Numbered from the stretch's first letter, positions 33,555-43,060 are shown. The stretch: DNA of 64,000 bases from Natrinema hispanicum (GCF_004217335.1 NZ_SHMP01000003.1:558001-622000); one strand, 5' to 3'. Made by a program: numbers and translations. Notes: generated from the sequence alone by a model not told the origin.

Positions 33555-34070
33555 TCAGAGCGCCGATTCGTCGGTCGCGACGGCCTCGAGTTGGTCACTA
33601 AGCCGGCTGCTGGCTACCTCCGGGTTTGGGACGCGTTCGAAGGTCAGCTCTGGATCGCCGGAGCCGGCAGTGTAGACCGTCAGGTCGCCGTATCCCAGCA
33701 GGCGACCGAGCCCGCTCTGACTGAGACTGGTGTTCTGGACGCGCTCGAGGCGAAACTGGGTGACGTCTCTCGAGACGACCCCGCGTTTCGTGTAGAGTTC
33801 CGCGGAGGTGATGACGTAGCGGGTGTTCGTCCAGACGAGATAGCGGCCGAACACGACGGCCACGCCGACGACGAGTAGGCCGAACCCGAGAAGCATCAGA
33901 GGGCTAGGGCCGTCGATCACGCTCCAGCCCGCGACGAGCAGGCCCGCAAGCGCGAGTCCAATCCCGACTGGCAGTCTGGCCCCCATCGTAATCGGATGGG
34001 GCCGGCTCTCCCAGACGATGTCCTCGTCCTCGCTGATGTGAAACCAGTCGGGTGTCGAGCCGAAGACCAT
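33555..34070 (-). CDS. PH-like (DUF304/bPH2) membrane protein
   Basis: 171 aa. Two adjacent membrane segments (RLPVGIGLALAGLLVAGWSVI, PLMLLGFGLLVVGVAVVFGRYLVW) are followed by a bacterial PH domain (TRYVITSAELYTKRGVVSRDVTQFRLERVQNTSLSQSGLGRLLGYGDLTVYTAG) and a short tail. The RV-x-N-(T/V)-x-x-x-Q-S-x-x-G-R-x-x-G-Y-G-D signature is that of YdbS/YdbT-like bPH2 proteins. They sit in the membrane, and their roles are mostly unknown. Transcribed alone. Confidence 0.85.
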   Translation of the reverse strand: MVFGSTPDWFHISEDEDIVWESRPHPITMGARLPVGIGLALAGLLVAGWSVIDGPSPLMLLGFGLLVVGVAVVFGRYLVWTNTRYVITSAELYTKRGVVSRDVTQFRLERVQNTSLSQSGLGRLLGYGDLTVYTAGSGDPELTFERVPNPEVASSRLSDQLEAVATDESAL

Positions 34071-34279
34071 CCGTTCCGGATAGTCCGTTGTCGCCCGTAA
34101 AGCTGTCGGGAGAATGGGCCGCTTACCGGCTCTTTCCCCTCATTAAGCGGATTTGGGACACCATACAGAGCGATCCGCTCGCCGGCTGGCAGCCGCCATA
34201 CTGATACCTGTCAGATACCGGGTGACGAACCGGACCTGTGACCGACATGGTTTTTCACCACGCGGTCCCATGACACACT

Positions 34280-35245
34280 ATGAGCCGCGCGCGAAAACCT
34301 GACTGGCTGAAGAGCCGCCCGCCGTCGGGACGGGAGTTCGCCGGCATCCGGGAGACGCTGCGGGACCACGGGCTTCACACTGTCTGCGAAGAGGCCAACT
34401 GTCCGAACCTCGGTGAGTGCTGGTCCGGACGCTCCAAGGCCGACAGTCAGGACCGCGGTGGCACGGCGACGTTCATGCTGATGGGTGATCGCTGCTCTCG
34501 AGCCTGTAACTTCTGTGACGTTCAGACGGGCGGGATGGAGCCACTCGACCCCGACGAGCCCGAAAACGTCGCGAGCGCCATTGCCGAGATCGGCCTCGAT
34601 TATGTCGTGCTCACGAGCGTCGACCGCGACGACCTCCCCGATCAGGGCGCGGGCCACTTCGCGGAGACGATCCGCGAGATCAAAGCCCGCCATCCGGGTA
34701 TCTTAGTCGAGGTACTGATCCCCGATTTCCAGGGCGAAGAACATCTCGTCCGAAAGATTATCGACGCCGAACCGGACGTGATCGCCCACAACGTCGAAAC
34801 CGTCGAACGGCTCCAGTTCCCCGTTCGCGACCGGCGTGCGGGCTACGAACAGAGTCTGAGCGTGCTCGAGTGCGTCGAGCGCGAATCGGACATTTATACC
34901 AAGACCTCGATCATGCTCGGCCACGGCGAGTACGACCATGAGGTCTACCAGACCTTAGCGGACCTGCGCGAGCGTGGCGTCGACATCGTCACGCTCGGGC
35001 AGTATCTGCGACCCTCGCGAAACCACCTCGAGGTCCAGCGCTACGACCACCCGGACAAGTACGAGACGTGGCGTCGCGTCGCCGAAGAGGAACTGGGCTT
35101 TCTCTACTGTGCAAGCGGCCCGATGGTGCGGTCGTCGTACAAAGCGGGCGAGCTGTTCGTCGATGCGGTTCTGCGCGAGGGCAAGAGCGTCGCGGAAGCG
35201 AGAGCTGATGCACGCCAGACACACCCACAGCAGACCGAGACCTGA
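34280..35245 (+). CDS. lipA: Lipoyl synthase
   Basis: 321 aa. The N-terminal auxiliary cluster motif is CEEANCPNLGEC (three Cys near residues 38-49). The radical SAM cluster is CSRACNFC (near 70-77). HNVETVERL and KTSIMLGHGEYD fit the family. LipA inserts two sulfurs into octanoyl groups on the E2 and other lipoyl domains, using S-adenosylmethionine and [4Fe-4S] clusters. The PDH genes, whose E2 carries a lipoyl domain, begin 220 bp downstream on the same strand, which supports this assignment. Confidence 0.96.
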   Translation: MSRARKPDWLKSRPPSGREFAGIRETLRDHGLHTVCEEANCPNLGECWSGRSKADSQDRGGTATFMLMGDRCSRACNFCDVQTGGMEPLDPDEPENVASAIAEIGLDYVVLTSVDRDDLPDQGAGHFAETIREIKARHPGILVEVLIPDFQGEEHLVRKIIDAEPDVIAHNVETVERLQFPVRDRRAGYEQSLSVLECVERESDIYTKTSIMLGHGEYDHEVYQTLADLRERGVDIVTLGQYLRPSRNHLEVQRYDHPDKYETWRRVAEEELGFLYCASGPMVRSSYKAGELFVDAVLREGKSVAEARADARQTHPQQTET

Positions 35246-35454
35246 GTGGCGATCGGACGCTGTTTTGTCCAGTCTCGGTCCGTCCTGTGCCCGCAGTTCG
35301 ACAATTGGCAATAAATAGCCACTTTCGTCCAGTTCCGTTCAGGATCGCCCGGATGAGTGTGATAATTCTGTGAGCCGCTGGCAAGAATCCCTCTGATAGT
35401 AAACTATTTTGGGAAACTCCTTTACCCTGAGCGGTCGTGTGCTAGGGTATGTAT

Positions 35455-35460
35455 AGGTGG
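35455..35460 (+). promoter_or_regulatory. Shine-Dalgarno site of the E1 alpha gene
   Basis: aggtgg lies 8 bases before the GTG at 35469, favouring that start over the in-frame GTG at 35457. Confidence 0.6.
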
Positions 35461-35468
35461 GTTCTCCC

Positions 35469-36575
35469 GTGAGTACGATACAGCGCGATCCCCGCGAGCG
35501 AGTCCAGATACTCGACGATGCGGGCCGGGTCCGAGAGGGTGCCGACGTCCCCGACCTCACCGAGGACGAACTCGTCGAGATGTACGAGCAGATGCGGCTC
35601 GTGCGCCGCTTCGACGAGCGGGCCGTCAGCCTCCAGCGTCAGGGACGGATGGGGACGTATCCGCCGCTGTCCGGTCAGGAAGGCGCACAGGTCGCCAGTG
35701 CTCACGCCTTAGACACCGAGGACTGGGTCTTCCCCAGCTACCGCGAACACGGCGTCGGCCTCGTTCGTGGGCTCTCTCTCGAGCGAACGCTGCTCTATTG
35801 GATGGGCCACGAGCGGGGGAACTACATGCCCGAGGACGTCAACATCTTCTCGGTCGCAGTCCCCATCGCCACCCAGATCCCCCACGCGACAGGGGCGTCC
35901 TGGGCGTCGAAACTCGACGGCGAGGAGAAAGCCTTCATCTGTTATTTCGGCGACGGGGCCACCTCGGAAGGTGACTTCCACGAGGGGTTGAACTTCGCCG
36001 GCGTCTTCGATACGCCAACCGTCTTCTTCTGTAACAACAACCAGTGGGCTATCTCGGTCCCCCGCGAGCGCCAGACGGCAAGCGCAACCTTAGCGCAGAA
36101 AGCCACCGCCTACGGCTTCGACGGCGTCCAGGTCGACGGGATGGATCCACTGGCAGTATACAAGGTTACCCGCGAGGCCGTCGAGAAGGCGAAAAATCCC
36201 GACGAGGACGAGCCCCGACCGACGCTCATCGAGGCCGTTCAGTACCGCTTTGGCGCTCACACCACCGCCGACGATCCGTCGGTCTACCGGAACGACGAGG
36301 AAGTCGAACGCTGGAAACAGAAAGATCCCATCCCGCGCCTCGAGACGTACCTGCGATCGAATGGGATGCTCGACGACGAGCAGGTCGACGCGATCGAAAC
36401 CCGGATCGAAGACGACGTCGCGGACGCGATCGACGCGGCCGAATCGTTCGAACGACCCGAGCCCGAGGAGATCTTCGCACACGTCTACGAGGGAATGCCT
36501 CGGCGACTGCAACGGCAACTCGAGTACTTCGAATCGATCCGCGAGCAACACGGCGACGACGCGCTCCTGGAGTGA
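35469..36575 (+). CDS. pdhA: Pyruvate/2-oxoacid dehydrogenase E1 component, alpha subunit
   Basis: 368 aa from GTG 35469. The thiamine diphosphate/Mg motif is [36 protein letters not shown] (near residues 160-195). [22 protein letters not shown] and [15 protein letters not shown] fit the E1 alpha family. It decarboxylates a 2-oxoacid and passes the acyl group to E2-bound lipoate. Whether the substrate is pyruvate or a branched-chain 2-oxoacid is not certain; several haloarchaeal clusters of this kind were shown to act on branched-chain acids. It forms one transcription unit with the E1 beta and E2 genes. Confidence 0.9.
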   Translation: MSTIQRDPRERVQILDDAGRVREGADVPDLTEDELVEMYEQMRLVRRFDERAVSLQRQGRMGTYPPLSGQEGAQVASAHALDTEDWVFPSYREHGVGLVRGLSLERTLLYWMGHERGNYMPEDVNIFSVAVPIATQIPHATGASWASKLDGEEKAFICYFGDGATSEGDFHEGLNFAGVFDTPTVFFCNNNQWAISVPRERQTASATLAQKATAYGFDGVQVDGMDPLAVYKVTREAVEKAKNPDEDEPRPTLIEAVQYRFGAHTTADDPSVYRNDEEVERWKQKDPIPRLETYLRSNGMLDDEQVDAIETRIEDDVADAIDAAESFERPEPEEIFAHVYEGMPRRLQRQLEYFESIREQHGDDALLE

Positions 36576-36579
36576 CACG

Positions 36580-37575
36580 ATGGCCACACAATCACAAACT
36601 GAGAACCTCACGCTGGTCGAGGCGGTCCGGGATGGACTGCACACGGAGATGGAACGCGACGACGACGTCATCGTCATGGGCGAAGACGTCGGCGAGAACG
36701 GCGGCGTCTTCCGCGCGACCGACGGCCTCTACGAGGCGTTCGGCGAGAACCGGGTGATCGATACGCCGCTTGCGGAATCGGGGATCGTCGGCACGGCGAT
36801 CGGAATGGCAGCCTACGGCAAGCGGCCAGTTCCTGAGATCCAGTTCATGGGATTCATCTACCCTGCATTTGATCAAATCGTCTCGCACGCGGCGCGCCTG
36901 CGGACGCGCTCGCGCGGCCGATATACGTGTCCGATGGTCATCCGCGCTCCCTACGGCGGCGGTATCCGCGCACCCGAGCACCACTCAGAGTCGACCGAGG
37001 CGATGTTCGTCCACCAGCCCGGGCTCAAGGTCGTTATCCCCTCGACCCCCGCCGACACCAAGGGACTGCTGACCAGCGCCATCCGAAGTCCAGATCCGGT
37101 GATATTCCTCGAACCGAAGCTCATCTACCGGGCCTTCCGCGAGGAGGTTCCCGACGAATCGTACGAGGTGCCACTCGGCGAGGCCGCAGTCCGCCGCGAG
37201 GGATCCGATATTTCGGTCTACACGTGGGGCGCGATGACTCGGCCGACGCTCGAGGCAGCCGAGAATCTCGCCGATGAGGGAATCGACGCGGAAGTCATCG
37301 ACCTGCGGACGCTCTCGCCGTTAGACGAGGAGACGATCGTCGACTCGTTCAAAAAGACCGGCCGCGCCGCGGTCGTCCACGAGGCACCCAAGACCGGTGG
37401 GTTGGGTGCCGAGATCACCGCGACCCTCCAAGAGGAAGCGCTACTCTACCAGGAAGCGCCTGTCGAACGCATCACCGGCTTCGATACGCCGTTCCCGCTG
37501 TACGCACTCGAGGACTACTACCTGCCAGAGCCAGCGCGCATCGAGGACGGCATTCGGGACGCCGTGGGGTTCTGA
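36580..37575 (+). CDS. pdhB: Pyruvate/2-oxoacid dehydrogenase E1 component, beta subunit
   Basis: 331 aa from ATG 36580, 4 bases after the E1 alpha stop; the open frame extends upstream to 36250 but that is a shadow. Family features are VIVMGEDVGENGGVFRATDGL (TPP interface), DTPLAESGIVGTAIGMA, EIQFMGFIYPAFDQIVSHAAR, and EHHSESTEAMFVHQPGLKVVIP. The C-terminal transketolase-type domain has VIDLRTLSPLDEETI. It forms the alpha2-beta2 E1 with the preceding subunit. Confidence 0.92.
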   Translation: MATQSQTENLTLVEAVRDGLHTEMERDDDVIVMGEDVGENGGVFRATDGLYEAFGENRVIDTPLAESGIVGTAIGMAAYGKRPVPEIQFMGFIYPAFDQIVSHAARLRTRSRGRYTCPMVIRAPYGGGIRAPEHHSESTEAMFVHQPGLKVVIPSTPADTKGLLTSAIRSPDPVIFLEPKLIYRAFREEVPDESYEVPLGEAAVRREGSDISVYTWGAMTRPTLEAAENLADEGIDAEVIDLRTLSPLDEETIVDSFKKTGRAAVVHEAPKTGGLGAEITATLQEEALLYQEAPVERITGFDTPFPLYALEDYYLPEPARIEDGIRDAVGF

Positions 37576-37576
37576 C

Positions 37577-39136
37577 ATGGTCCGAGAGTTCGAACTTCCC
37601 GACGTTGGCGAAGGCGTCGCCGAGGGGGAGCTGGTCTCGTGGCTGGTCGATCCGGGTGACGAGGTCGCGGAGGATCAGCCGGTTGCGGAAGTCGAGACGG
37701 ACAAGGCACTCGTGGAGGTGCCCGCGCCGGTCGACGGCACCGTCCGGGAGTTACACGCCGAAGAAGGGGAGGTCGTCCCGGTCGGAACCGTGATCATCTC
37801 GTTCGATGTCGCGGAGGACGGCGCGGCCGAACCGACCGAAACGGCCGCCGACACTGCCGAAAGCCCCGGCGCGACTGGAGCCGAGAGGGACGAGGGCGAG
37901 GCGTACGACGAACGGATCTTCGCACCGCCGCGCGTGCGTCGGCTGGCCCGCGAGGCAGGACTCGATCTCTCGAGCATCCAGGGAAGCGGTCCGGGCGGTC
38001 GGATTACGACGGCCGACGTACGGGCAACCGCCAGCGCCGCCGAGACGGGACAGGAGCGATCCCGCTCCCAAGAACCTGTAGCCGATACCGAACCCGCGAC
38101 TGCTGATACGAGCGAGGGCGACACCGCGACGGCCGACGAGGCCGCGTCGACAGCACCCGATCGAGCCACAGCATCGGCGCGACTCGAGGCCGCCGATCGC
38201 GAGACGACCCTGGCAGCACCCGCGACCCGTCGGCTCGCCGAGGAGGAAGGCGTCGATATCGACGCCGTTCCGGCGACCGAAGAGCGCGACGGCGAGGCGT
38301 TCGTCACGCCCGAGGCGGTTCGGGAATACGCCGAGGCACAGCGGCAGGCACAAGAAGCGGATCGCGAGGCGGTCGAAGCGGGCGAACCGGTCGGAACGAA
38401 GGGAGCCGAATTTGAACCCGGCGAACGCGAACGCCGCGAACCGTTCCGCGGCGTTCGCAAGACGATCGCCGAGGCGATGGTCGAATCCAAATACAGCGCA
38501 CCTCACGTCACCCACCACGACGAGGTCGACGTGACCGCACTCGTCGACGCACGCGAGGAACTCACTCCTCGCGCCGAGGACCGAGGCATCCGGCTGACTT
38601 ACATGCCGTTTCTCATGAAAGCCGTCGTGGCGGCGCTGAAAGAACACCCCGAGATGAACGCCGTCATCGACGAGGACGCCGAAGAGATCGTCTACCGTGA
38701 CTACTACAACATCGGCGTCGCGACCGCGACTGACGTCGGACTGATGGTGCCGGTCGTCGAGGACGCCGACCGGAAAGGACTCCTCCAACTGTCCTCGGAG
38801 CTGAACGAACTCGTCCAGAAGGCCCGCGACCGAACGATCAGCCCCGACGAGCTCCGCGGGTCAACGTTTACGATCACCAACGTCGGTGGCATCGGTGGCG
38901 AGTACGCCACGCCCATCATCAACTACCCCGAAGCAGGCATCCTCGCGATCGGCGAAATCAAGCGCAAGCCACGCGTCGTCACCGACGAAGACGGCGCGGA
39001 ATCGATCGAACCCCGCTCGGTGCTAACGCTCTCGCTGTCGTTCGACCACCGGCTGATCGACGGTGCCGTCGGCGCTCAGTTTACAAACACCGTGATGGAG
39101 TACCTCGAGAACCCACACCTCCTCTTACTCGAGTGA
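37577..39136 (+). CDS. pdhC: 2-oxoacid dehydrogenase E2 (dihydrolipoamide acyltransferase)
   Basis: 519 aa from ATG 37577, one base after the E1 beta stop. There is one lipoyl domain (residues 1-78; the lipoylated Lys is K43 in TDKALVEV). Then come two peripheral subunit-binding (E3-binding) regions: APPRVRRLAREAGLDLSSIQGSGPGGRITTADV at about 116-148 and APATRRLAEEEGVDIDAV at about 214-231, joined by an Ala/Thr/Asp linker. The catalytic core from about residue 285 ends with FDHRLIDGAVG, giving the His-x-x-x-Asp-Gly motif. Two E3-binding regions are unusual. No E3 gene (lpd) follows. Confidence 0.94.
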   Translation: MVREFELPDVGEGVAEGELVSWLVDPGDEVAEDQPVAEVETDKALVEVPAPVDGTVRELHAEEGEVVPVGTVIISFDVAEDGAAEPTETAADTAESPGATGAERDEGEAYDERIFAPPRVRRLAREAGLDLSSIQGSGPGGRITTADVRATASAAETGQERSRSQEPVADTEPATADTSEGDTATADEAASTAPDRATASARLEAADRETTLAAPATRRLAEEEGVDIDAVPATEERDGEAFVTPEAVREYAEAQRQAQEADREAVEAGEPVGTKGAEFEPGERERREPFRGVRKTIAEAMVESKYSAPHVTHHDEVDVTALVDAREELTPRAEDRGIRLTYMPFLMKAVVAALKEHPEMNAVIDEDAEEIVYRDYYNIGVATATDVGLMVPVVEDADRKGLLQLSSELNELVQKARDRTISPDELRGSTFTITNVGGIGGEYATPIINYPEAGILAIGEIKRKPRVVTDEDGAESIEPRSVLTLSLSFDHRLIDGAVGAQFTNTVMEYLENPHLLLLE

Positions 39137-39173
39137 CTCGCGTGTCCGCCAGCGCAATACTGACGGTCTGTCG

Positions 39174-40427
39174 TCACTCGTCCGGAACGATATCCACGAG
39201 CACGTCGAGTGCGTCCGCGGCCTCGCAGACGCGATCCTGTGTTTCTGCCACGGCGAGAATCGAGCCGTCGTCCTCGAGCGCCTCCTGAAGGTCGGAGACC
39301 GATCTGAGATAGCGCTCGAGACTGGCTTCGGTCGTCGCTCCCTCGAGTCGGTCACCGAGTTCGATCAGTTGCTCGAGGACCTGCCGGACGTGACTGCGGT
39401 AGGCATCTTCGCTCTCAGACACCTGTCCGCTGGCTGTGCGAGCGACCGTCGCGATCTCACGAGCGAGTCGACTGGCGTCGCCCTCGCTCATCCGCCGTTC
39501 TAACCGCTCGGCGAGGGCGTCGAACACGCGCGCCCGCTCTGTGAGCGTCTTGCGCATGATATATCGGCTCAGCGTCGCCTGCTTTCGTGTGACACGCTCG
39601 AGTTCGGCCTCGAGGGCGTCGAGTCGGTCTGAAACCGCCGTGATATCGTCCGGGATGTCGGGCGGCTCCCGTTCGACCGGCGTTCGATGGGGGTTGTCGG
39701 TGTCCGTGATATGGTCGATGATCGTCCCAAAGAGCAGTTCGTGATCGTAGACGAACTCCCGAGGTGCCGACGCCTCCGAGTCCGTCCAGCCACCGTCGGG
39801 CGTCCGCTCGAACGAGCCGAGAAACACGCCCGTCTCCGAGTCGGACGGAATCGACGACCGGTACTGGTCGTGGTATCGCTCGAGGAAGCGCTGAGAGAAC
39901 GATGCCGTGTCGACACCGTCCGTCTCGATGGCCGGGATCTCGACGGACAGCCGTTGCGTTCGGTCATCACTCGTCCCCTCTCGATACGTCAGTTCGAAGC
40001 TTTCGAGCGTCCGGTTCGCCGTCGATTCGTCGCCGATGGCATCGTCAGTGTTTGGAACCGGGACAGGTTCCAGTTCGATCTCGTCGTACCGAATGTAGAG
40101 TGAGAGTTCGTTTCCAGAGGGGTGGGGAAGCGACGCCGTCGTTACCTGATCAACGACGATCGGTCGGCCGTTTCCATCCAGCGCGATGCCGGGCTCGATC
40201 GTCACCTCGAGTCCGTCGTCGGTCTCGCTGATCGATTGCACCTCGAGTCCGTGGACGACACCACGTCCGGCCACGAACCGGGCAAGCGTGTGCAACCGCT
40301 CGGCGTGGTACTCCTGTTCTGCTTCCATATCGCGGGGAGTCATCAGTTTCCCGCTAAAGAAGCGGTTCTTCCGAAACTGAGAGAGACGACCTCGTTCTCC
40401 AGTACCGTGGCCCGTATCGCGATTCAT
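39174..40427 (-). CDS. eCIS-associated FFSGKL-type protein
   Basis: 417 aa, divergent from the sheath gene. The N-terminal part carries RKNRFFSGKLMTPRDMEAEQEYHAERLHTLARFVAGRGVVHGLEVQSI. I recognise this RFF-x-G-(K/R)-L-(L/M)-(T/S)-x-x-D...EQ-Y...GRGVV-GLEV region from accessory proteins in bacterial and archaeal extracellular contractile injection clusters. A beta-rich segment (residues ~60-200) follows, and the C-terminal half is a long coiled coil (TAVSDRLDALEAELERVTRKQATLSRYIMRKTLTERARVFDALAERLERRM). Its exact role is unknown; it may be a fibre or baseplate-associated component. The assignment rests on recollection of the motif. Confidence 0.65.
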   Translation of the reverse strand: MNRDTGHGTGERGRLSQFRKNRFFSGKLMTPRDMEAEQEYHAERLHTLARFVAGRGVVHGLEVQSISETDDGLEVTIEPGIALDGNGRPIVVDQVTTASLPHPSGNELSLYIRYDEIELEPVPVPNTDDAIGDESTANRTLESFELTYREGTSDDRTQRLSVEIPAIETDGVDTASFSQRFLERYHDQYRSSIPSDSETGVFLGSFERTPDGGWTDSEASAPREFVYDHELLFGTIIDHITDTDNPHRTPVEREPPDIPDDITAVSDRLDALEAELERVTRKQATLSRYIMRKTLTERARVFDALAERLERRMSEGDASRLAREIATVARTASGQVSESEDAYRSHVRQVLEQLIELGDRLEGATTEASLERYLRSVSDLQEALEDDGSILAVAETQDRVCEAADALDVLVDIVPDE

Positions 40428-40580
40428 GTCGATCAGGTAGCGTTTCGTGTGTATTTAATCATGGCGGAAGCATAGAAATGAGCGAGCGTTCATACTGAAA
40501 TATATAGGACCGACGGTAGCCAACGGACTGTGGTCGGTCCGAGTGCCGAAAGCGAGAATCGCGGACGATGGATCGGTGTA

Positions 40581-40596
40581 TCATACGGTCTGCTGT
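40581..40596. repeat. Palindromic structured repeat, left end only (copy 3)
   Basis: tcatacggtctgctgt is identical to the start of copy 2, with no recognisable stem or right end following. It is a truncated or decayed copy at the border of the tail-module region. Confidence 0.7.
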
Positions 40597-40765
40597 CGGC
40601 CAGTGGCGGTTCACCCTCTCTCGGTTCAGTTGTTACTGTAGTCGCATCCGATCACCCCTCTTCATTTCACTGCATTAGCCACAGCATTTTGTAAATGAAA
40701 ACGTCCACGAAATGTCTGTAAATTACGGCATCAGGCATTATTTCCAACTATTTTAAAGAAGTAAG

Positions 40766-40775
40766 TTTTATATCC
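40766..40775 (+). promoter_or_regulatory. TATA box of the tail-sheath operon
   Basis: ttttatatcc lies about 55-60 bp before ATG 40827. This predicts a start of transcription near 40797 and a ~30-nt leader that includes the Shine-Dalgarno site. Confidence 0.65.
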
Positions 40776-40811
40776 TATGTGTATGAATATAGTATCGCCA
40801 CACCACTGATT

Positions 40812-40818
40812 GGAGGAG
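40812..40818 (+). promoter_or_regulatory. Strong Shine-Dalgarno site of the sheath gene
   Basis: ggaggag, 8 bases before ATG 40827. It fixes the start there rather than at the upstream ATG 40779. Most genes of this window are leaderless, so this stands out. Confidence 0.75.
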
Positions 40819-40826
40819 TGACACAA

Positions 40827-42548
40827 ATGCCAGAATACCTCTCACCAGGCGTATACGTCGAAGAAGTCGACAGCGGCACCAAATCCGTCGAAGGTGTCAG
40901 CACCAGCACTGCCGGCTTCCTCGGTGAAACGGAGCGCGGTCCTGTCGAACCGACACTCGTAACGAGTTTTTCTGACTTCAAACGCACGTTCGGCTCGAGT
41001 CCACAGTCATCTGACCTCGACGTGGCTGTCGACGGGTTCTTCAAGAACGGCGGGAGTCGCTGCTACGTCGGGCGCGTCGCGGCCGCCGAGCCGACGGACG
41101 TCGCGACGACGACCCTCGTCGACGAGGACCGAAACGACGTCATCACCGTCAAAGCGATCGGACCGGGTGCATGGGGACGTTCGATCGCCGCGATCGTCGA
41201 GGACAGCGAGAACGACTATTTCACCCTCACGCTCCGATACTGGTCGTGTGATCTCGAGGCGGTCAGCAAACCTGCATCCGATCAGCCCGAGCCCGCGCCC
41301 GACATCGAAGAGGTCTACGAAGACATGTCGGCAGATCCCGAATCCAGCCAGTTCTACGAGAAACAGATCCCGGGATCGGTGCTCGTCGACCTCGAACAGC
41401 AAGCTGCGGGCTGCCCTGCAGAGGGGCTCTCCTGGCTGTCTCGGGACGTCCCCGAGGAGTACGCCGACGGTGGGCTAATCGAAGTCGGCGACGAGTCGGA
41501 GACTGCTGCCTACATCCCTGACGATCTCGAGGAACGAGCGTACACCGAGTTACAGGGGATCGCCAAACCGTTCGACATTGATGCATCCCAGTCTCAAGAG
41601 GAGTTGCAGGCTGCTCTCGAGGAGATCCGTGCCGGCGAAATGACGGTCGACGTCGACGTCGTCTCCGATCTCTCAGCGGTGCCCGAGACAGAAGCCGTGT
41701 CGCTGAGTGACTACGAAGGTATCGACAAGCCCGGGATGCGAACCGGTCTTGCGGCGTTCAGGGAACTCGACGACGTCTCACTCATGTGTGTCCCTGACGA
41801 AAACGAGATCGAGGGGCTGACTGAGGCGCTCGTCGCTCACTGTGAGAACATGGGTGAGCGGTTCGCGATCTTGCAGGCACCGCAGAACGCGGGTGCGATC
41901 TCGGAGCTCGAGACGCCGGTTGATTCCTCGTATGCGGCCTATTACTATCCGTGGGTCGAGGCGACGGATCCGCTGACCAACCGAAAGCGTCTCGTCCCGC
42001 CTGGCGGCCACATCGCCGGGATCTTCGCGCGAAGCGACGTCGAACACGGCGTCCACAAGGCACCCGCAAACGAAGTCGTTCGGGGCATCCTCGGCACACA
42101 ACATACGATCACCAAGGGCGAACAAGACGTGCTGAATCCGAAGGGCGTCAACTGCATTCGGAGCTTCCAGGGTCGTGGCATCCGCCTCTGGGGTGCCCGA
42201 ACAACGTCCAGCGATCCGTCCTGGAAATACGTGAACGTGCGGCGACTGTTCCTCTACATCGAGCAGTCGATCGACGAGGGGACCCAGTGGGCGGTCTTCG
42301 AGCCCAACGACGAGGACCTGTGGGCCCGCGTCCGCCAGTCCGCGGAGAACTTCCTGACGACGATCTGGCGAGACGGCGGGCTACAAGGTAGCACCGCCGA
42401 CGAGGCGTTCTACGTCAAATGCGGCGAGGAAACGATGACGCAAGACGACATCGACAACGGCCGACTCATCGTCGAGATCGGCATTGCGCCCGTCAAACCG
42501 GCCGAGTTCGTCGTCTTCAGGATCAGTCAGGATACCAGCGACACATAG
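40827..42548 (+). CDS. Contractile tail sheath protein (eCIS, Afp2/Pvc2-like)
   Basis: 573 aa. The N-terminus PEYLSPGVYVEEVDSGTKSVEGVSTSTAGFLGETERGPVEPTLVTSFSDFKRTFG is the signature of phage/eCIS tail sheaths. The C-terminal domain ends with VEIGIAPVKPAEFVVFRISQDTS, the strand-exchange tail shared by the family, preceded by DEAFYVKCGEETMTQDDIDNGRL. The variable middle (about residues 110-300) is acidic. Sheath subunits stack around the tube and contract to drive it through a target envelope. It is the first gene of a plus-strand operon, with a strong Shine-Dalgarno site. Confidence 0.93.
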   Translation: MPEYLSPGVYVEEVDSGTKSVEGVSTSTAGFLGETERGPVEPTLVTSFSDFKRTFGSSPQSSDLDVAVDGFFKNGGSRCYVGRVAAAEPTDVATTTLVDEDRNDVITVKAIGPGAWGRSIAAIVEDSENDYFTLTLRYWSCDLEAVSKPASDQPEPAPDIEEVYEDMSADPESSQFYEKQIPGSVLVDLEQQAAGCPAEGLSWLSRDVPEEYADGGLIEVGDESETAAYIPDDLEERAYTELQGIAKPFDIDASQSQEELQAALEEIRAGEMTVDVDVVSDLSAVPETEAVSLSDYEGIDKPGMRTGLAAFRELDDVSLMCVPDENEIEGLTEALVAHCENMGERFAILQAPQNAGAISELETPVDSSYAAYYYPWVEATDPLTNRKRLVPPGGHIAGIFARSDVEHGVHKAPANEVVRGILGTQHTITKGEQDVLNPKGVNCIRSFQGRGIRLWGARTTSSDPSWKYVNVRRLFLYIEQSIDEGTQWAVFEPNDEDLWARVRQSAENFLTTIWRDGGLQGSTADEAFYVKCGEETMTQDDIDNGRLIVEIGIAPVKPAEFVVFRISQDTSDT

Positions 42549-42601
42549 CGCTGCCCACCCATAGCTGACAGCTCCAAAACCAATACGCAACTACCACGAC
42601 A

Positions 42602-43060
42602 ATGCCAGATTCACACGGACCACTCAGACAAACCGAATTCAAGGTCGAACTCGACGGCGTCGGCGTCCCCGGATTCGTCGAGGTCGAACTGCCAGCGATG
42701 CGAACCCAACAGGTCGAATACCGCGAAGGTAACGACCCGTCACACAACCGAAAGCTCTGGGGAGACACCCAGTACGACGACCTCGTTCTCGTTCGCGGTG
42801 CAAACGAGAAAAACGAGGCGCTCTACAAGTGGCGAAAAGCCGTCGACCAAGGGAAGATGGACGACGGCGGCCGGAAGAACATCGCCGTGATCATCATGAA
42901 CGAAGTCGGCGACTCGGTGCTTCGGTTCGAGTTCACGAAGGCGTGGATCAAAGAGTATCGACCACCGACGCTCAACGCCCACGGCGGGGGCGGGCAGGGT
43001 AACCTCGCGACCGAATCCTACGTCGTCACGTTCGACGAGATGGAGCGCAAGAACGTATGA
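42602..43060 (+). CDS. Tail tube protein (Afp1/gp19-like), first copy
   Basis: 152 aa. The sequence TEFKVELDGVGVPGFVEVELPAMRTQQVEYREGNDPSHNRKLWGDTQYDDLVLVRGANEKNEALYKWRKAV is that of T4 gp19/Hcp-like tube proteins: beta-barrel, with the hallmark YREGN-x-P and a later W-F/AW-x-K-x-Y-x-PP-LNA. It forms the inner tube of the contractile particle. Its stop TGA overlaps the ATG of the next 54-aa ORF (ATGA), so the two are coupled. A second, diverged tube gene lies at 44090. Confidence 0.9.
   Translation: MPDSHGPLRQTEFKVELDGVGVPGFVEVELPAMRTQQVEYREGNDPSHNRKLWGDTQYDDLVLVRGANEKNEALYKWRKAVDQGKMDDGGRKNIAVIIMNEVGDSVLRFEFTKAWIKEYRPPTLNAHGGGGQGNLATESYVVTFDEMERKNV

Larger units (their letters stand above)
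40428..40826. other. AT-rich gene-free interval before the tail sheath gene
   Basis: 399 bp between divergent genes. It contains the left end of the palindromic repeat (40581-40596), an AT-rich block from about 40660, and the sheath promoter and Shine-Dalgarno site. An in-frame extension of the sheath frame to 40779 exists but is not used. No gene is supported. Confidence 0.7.
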
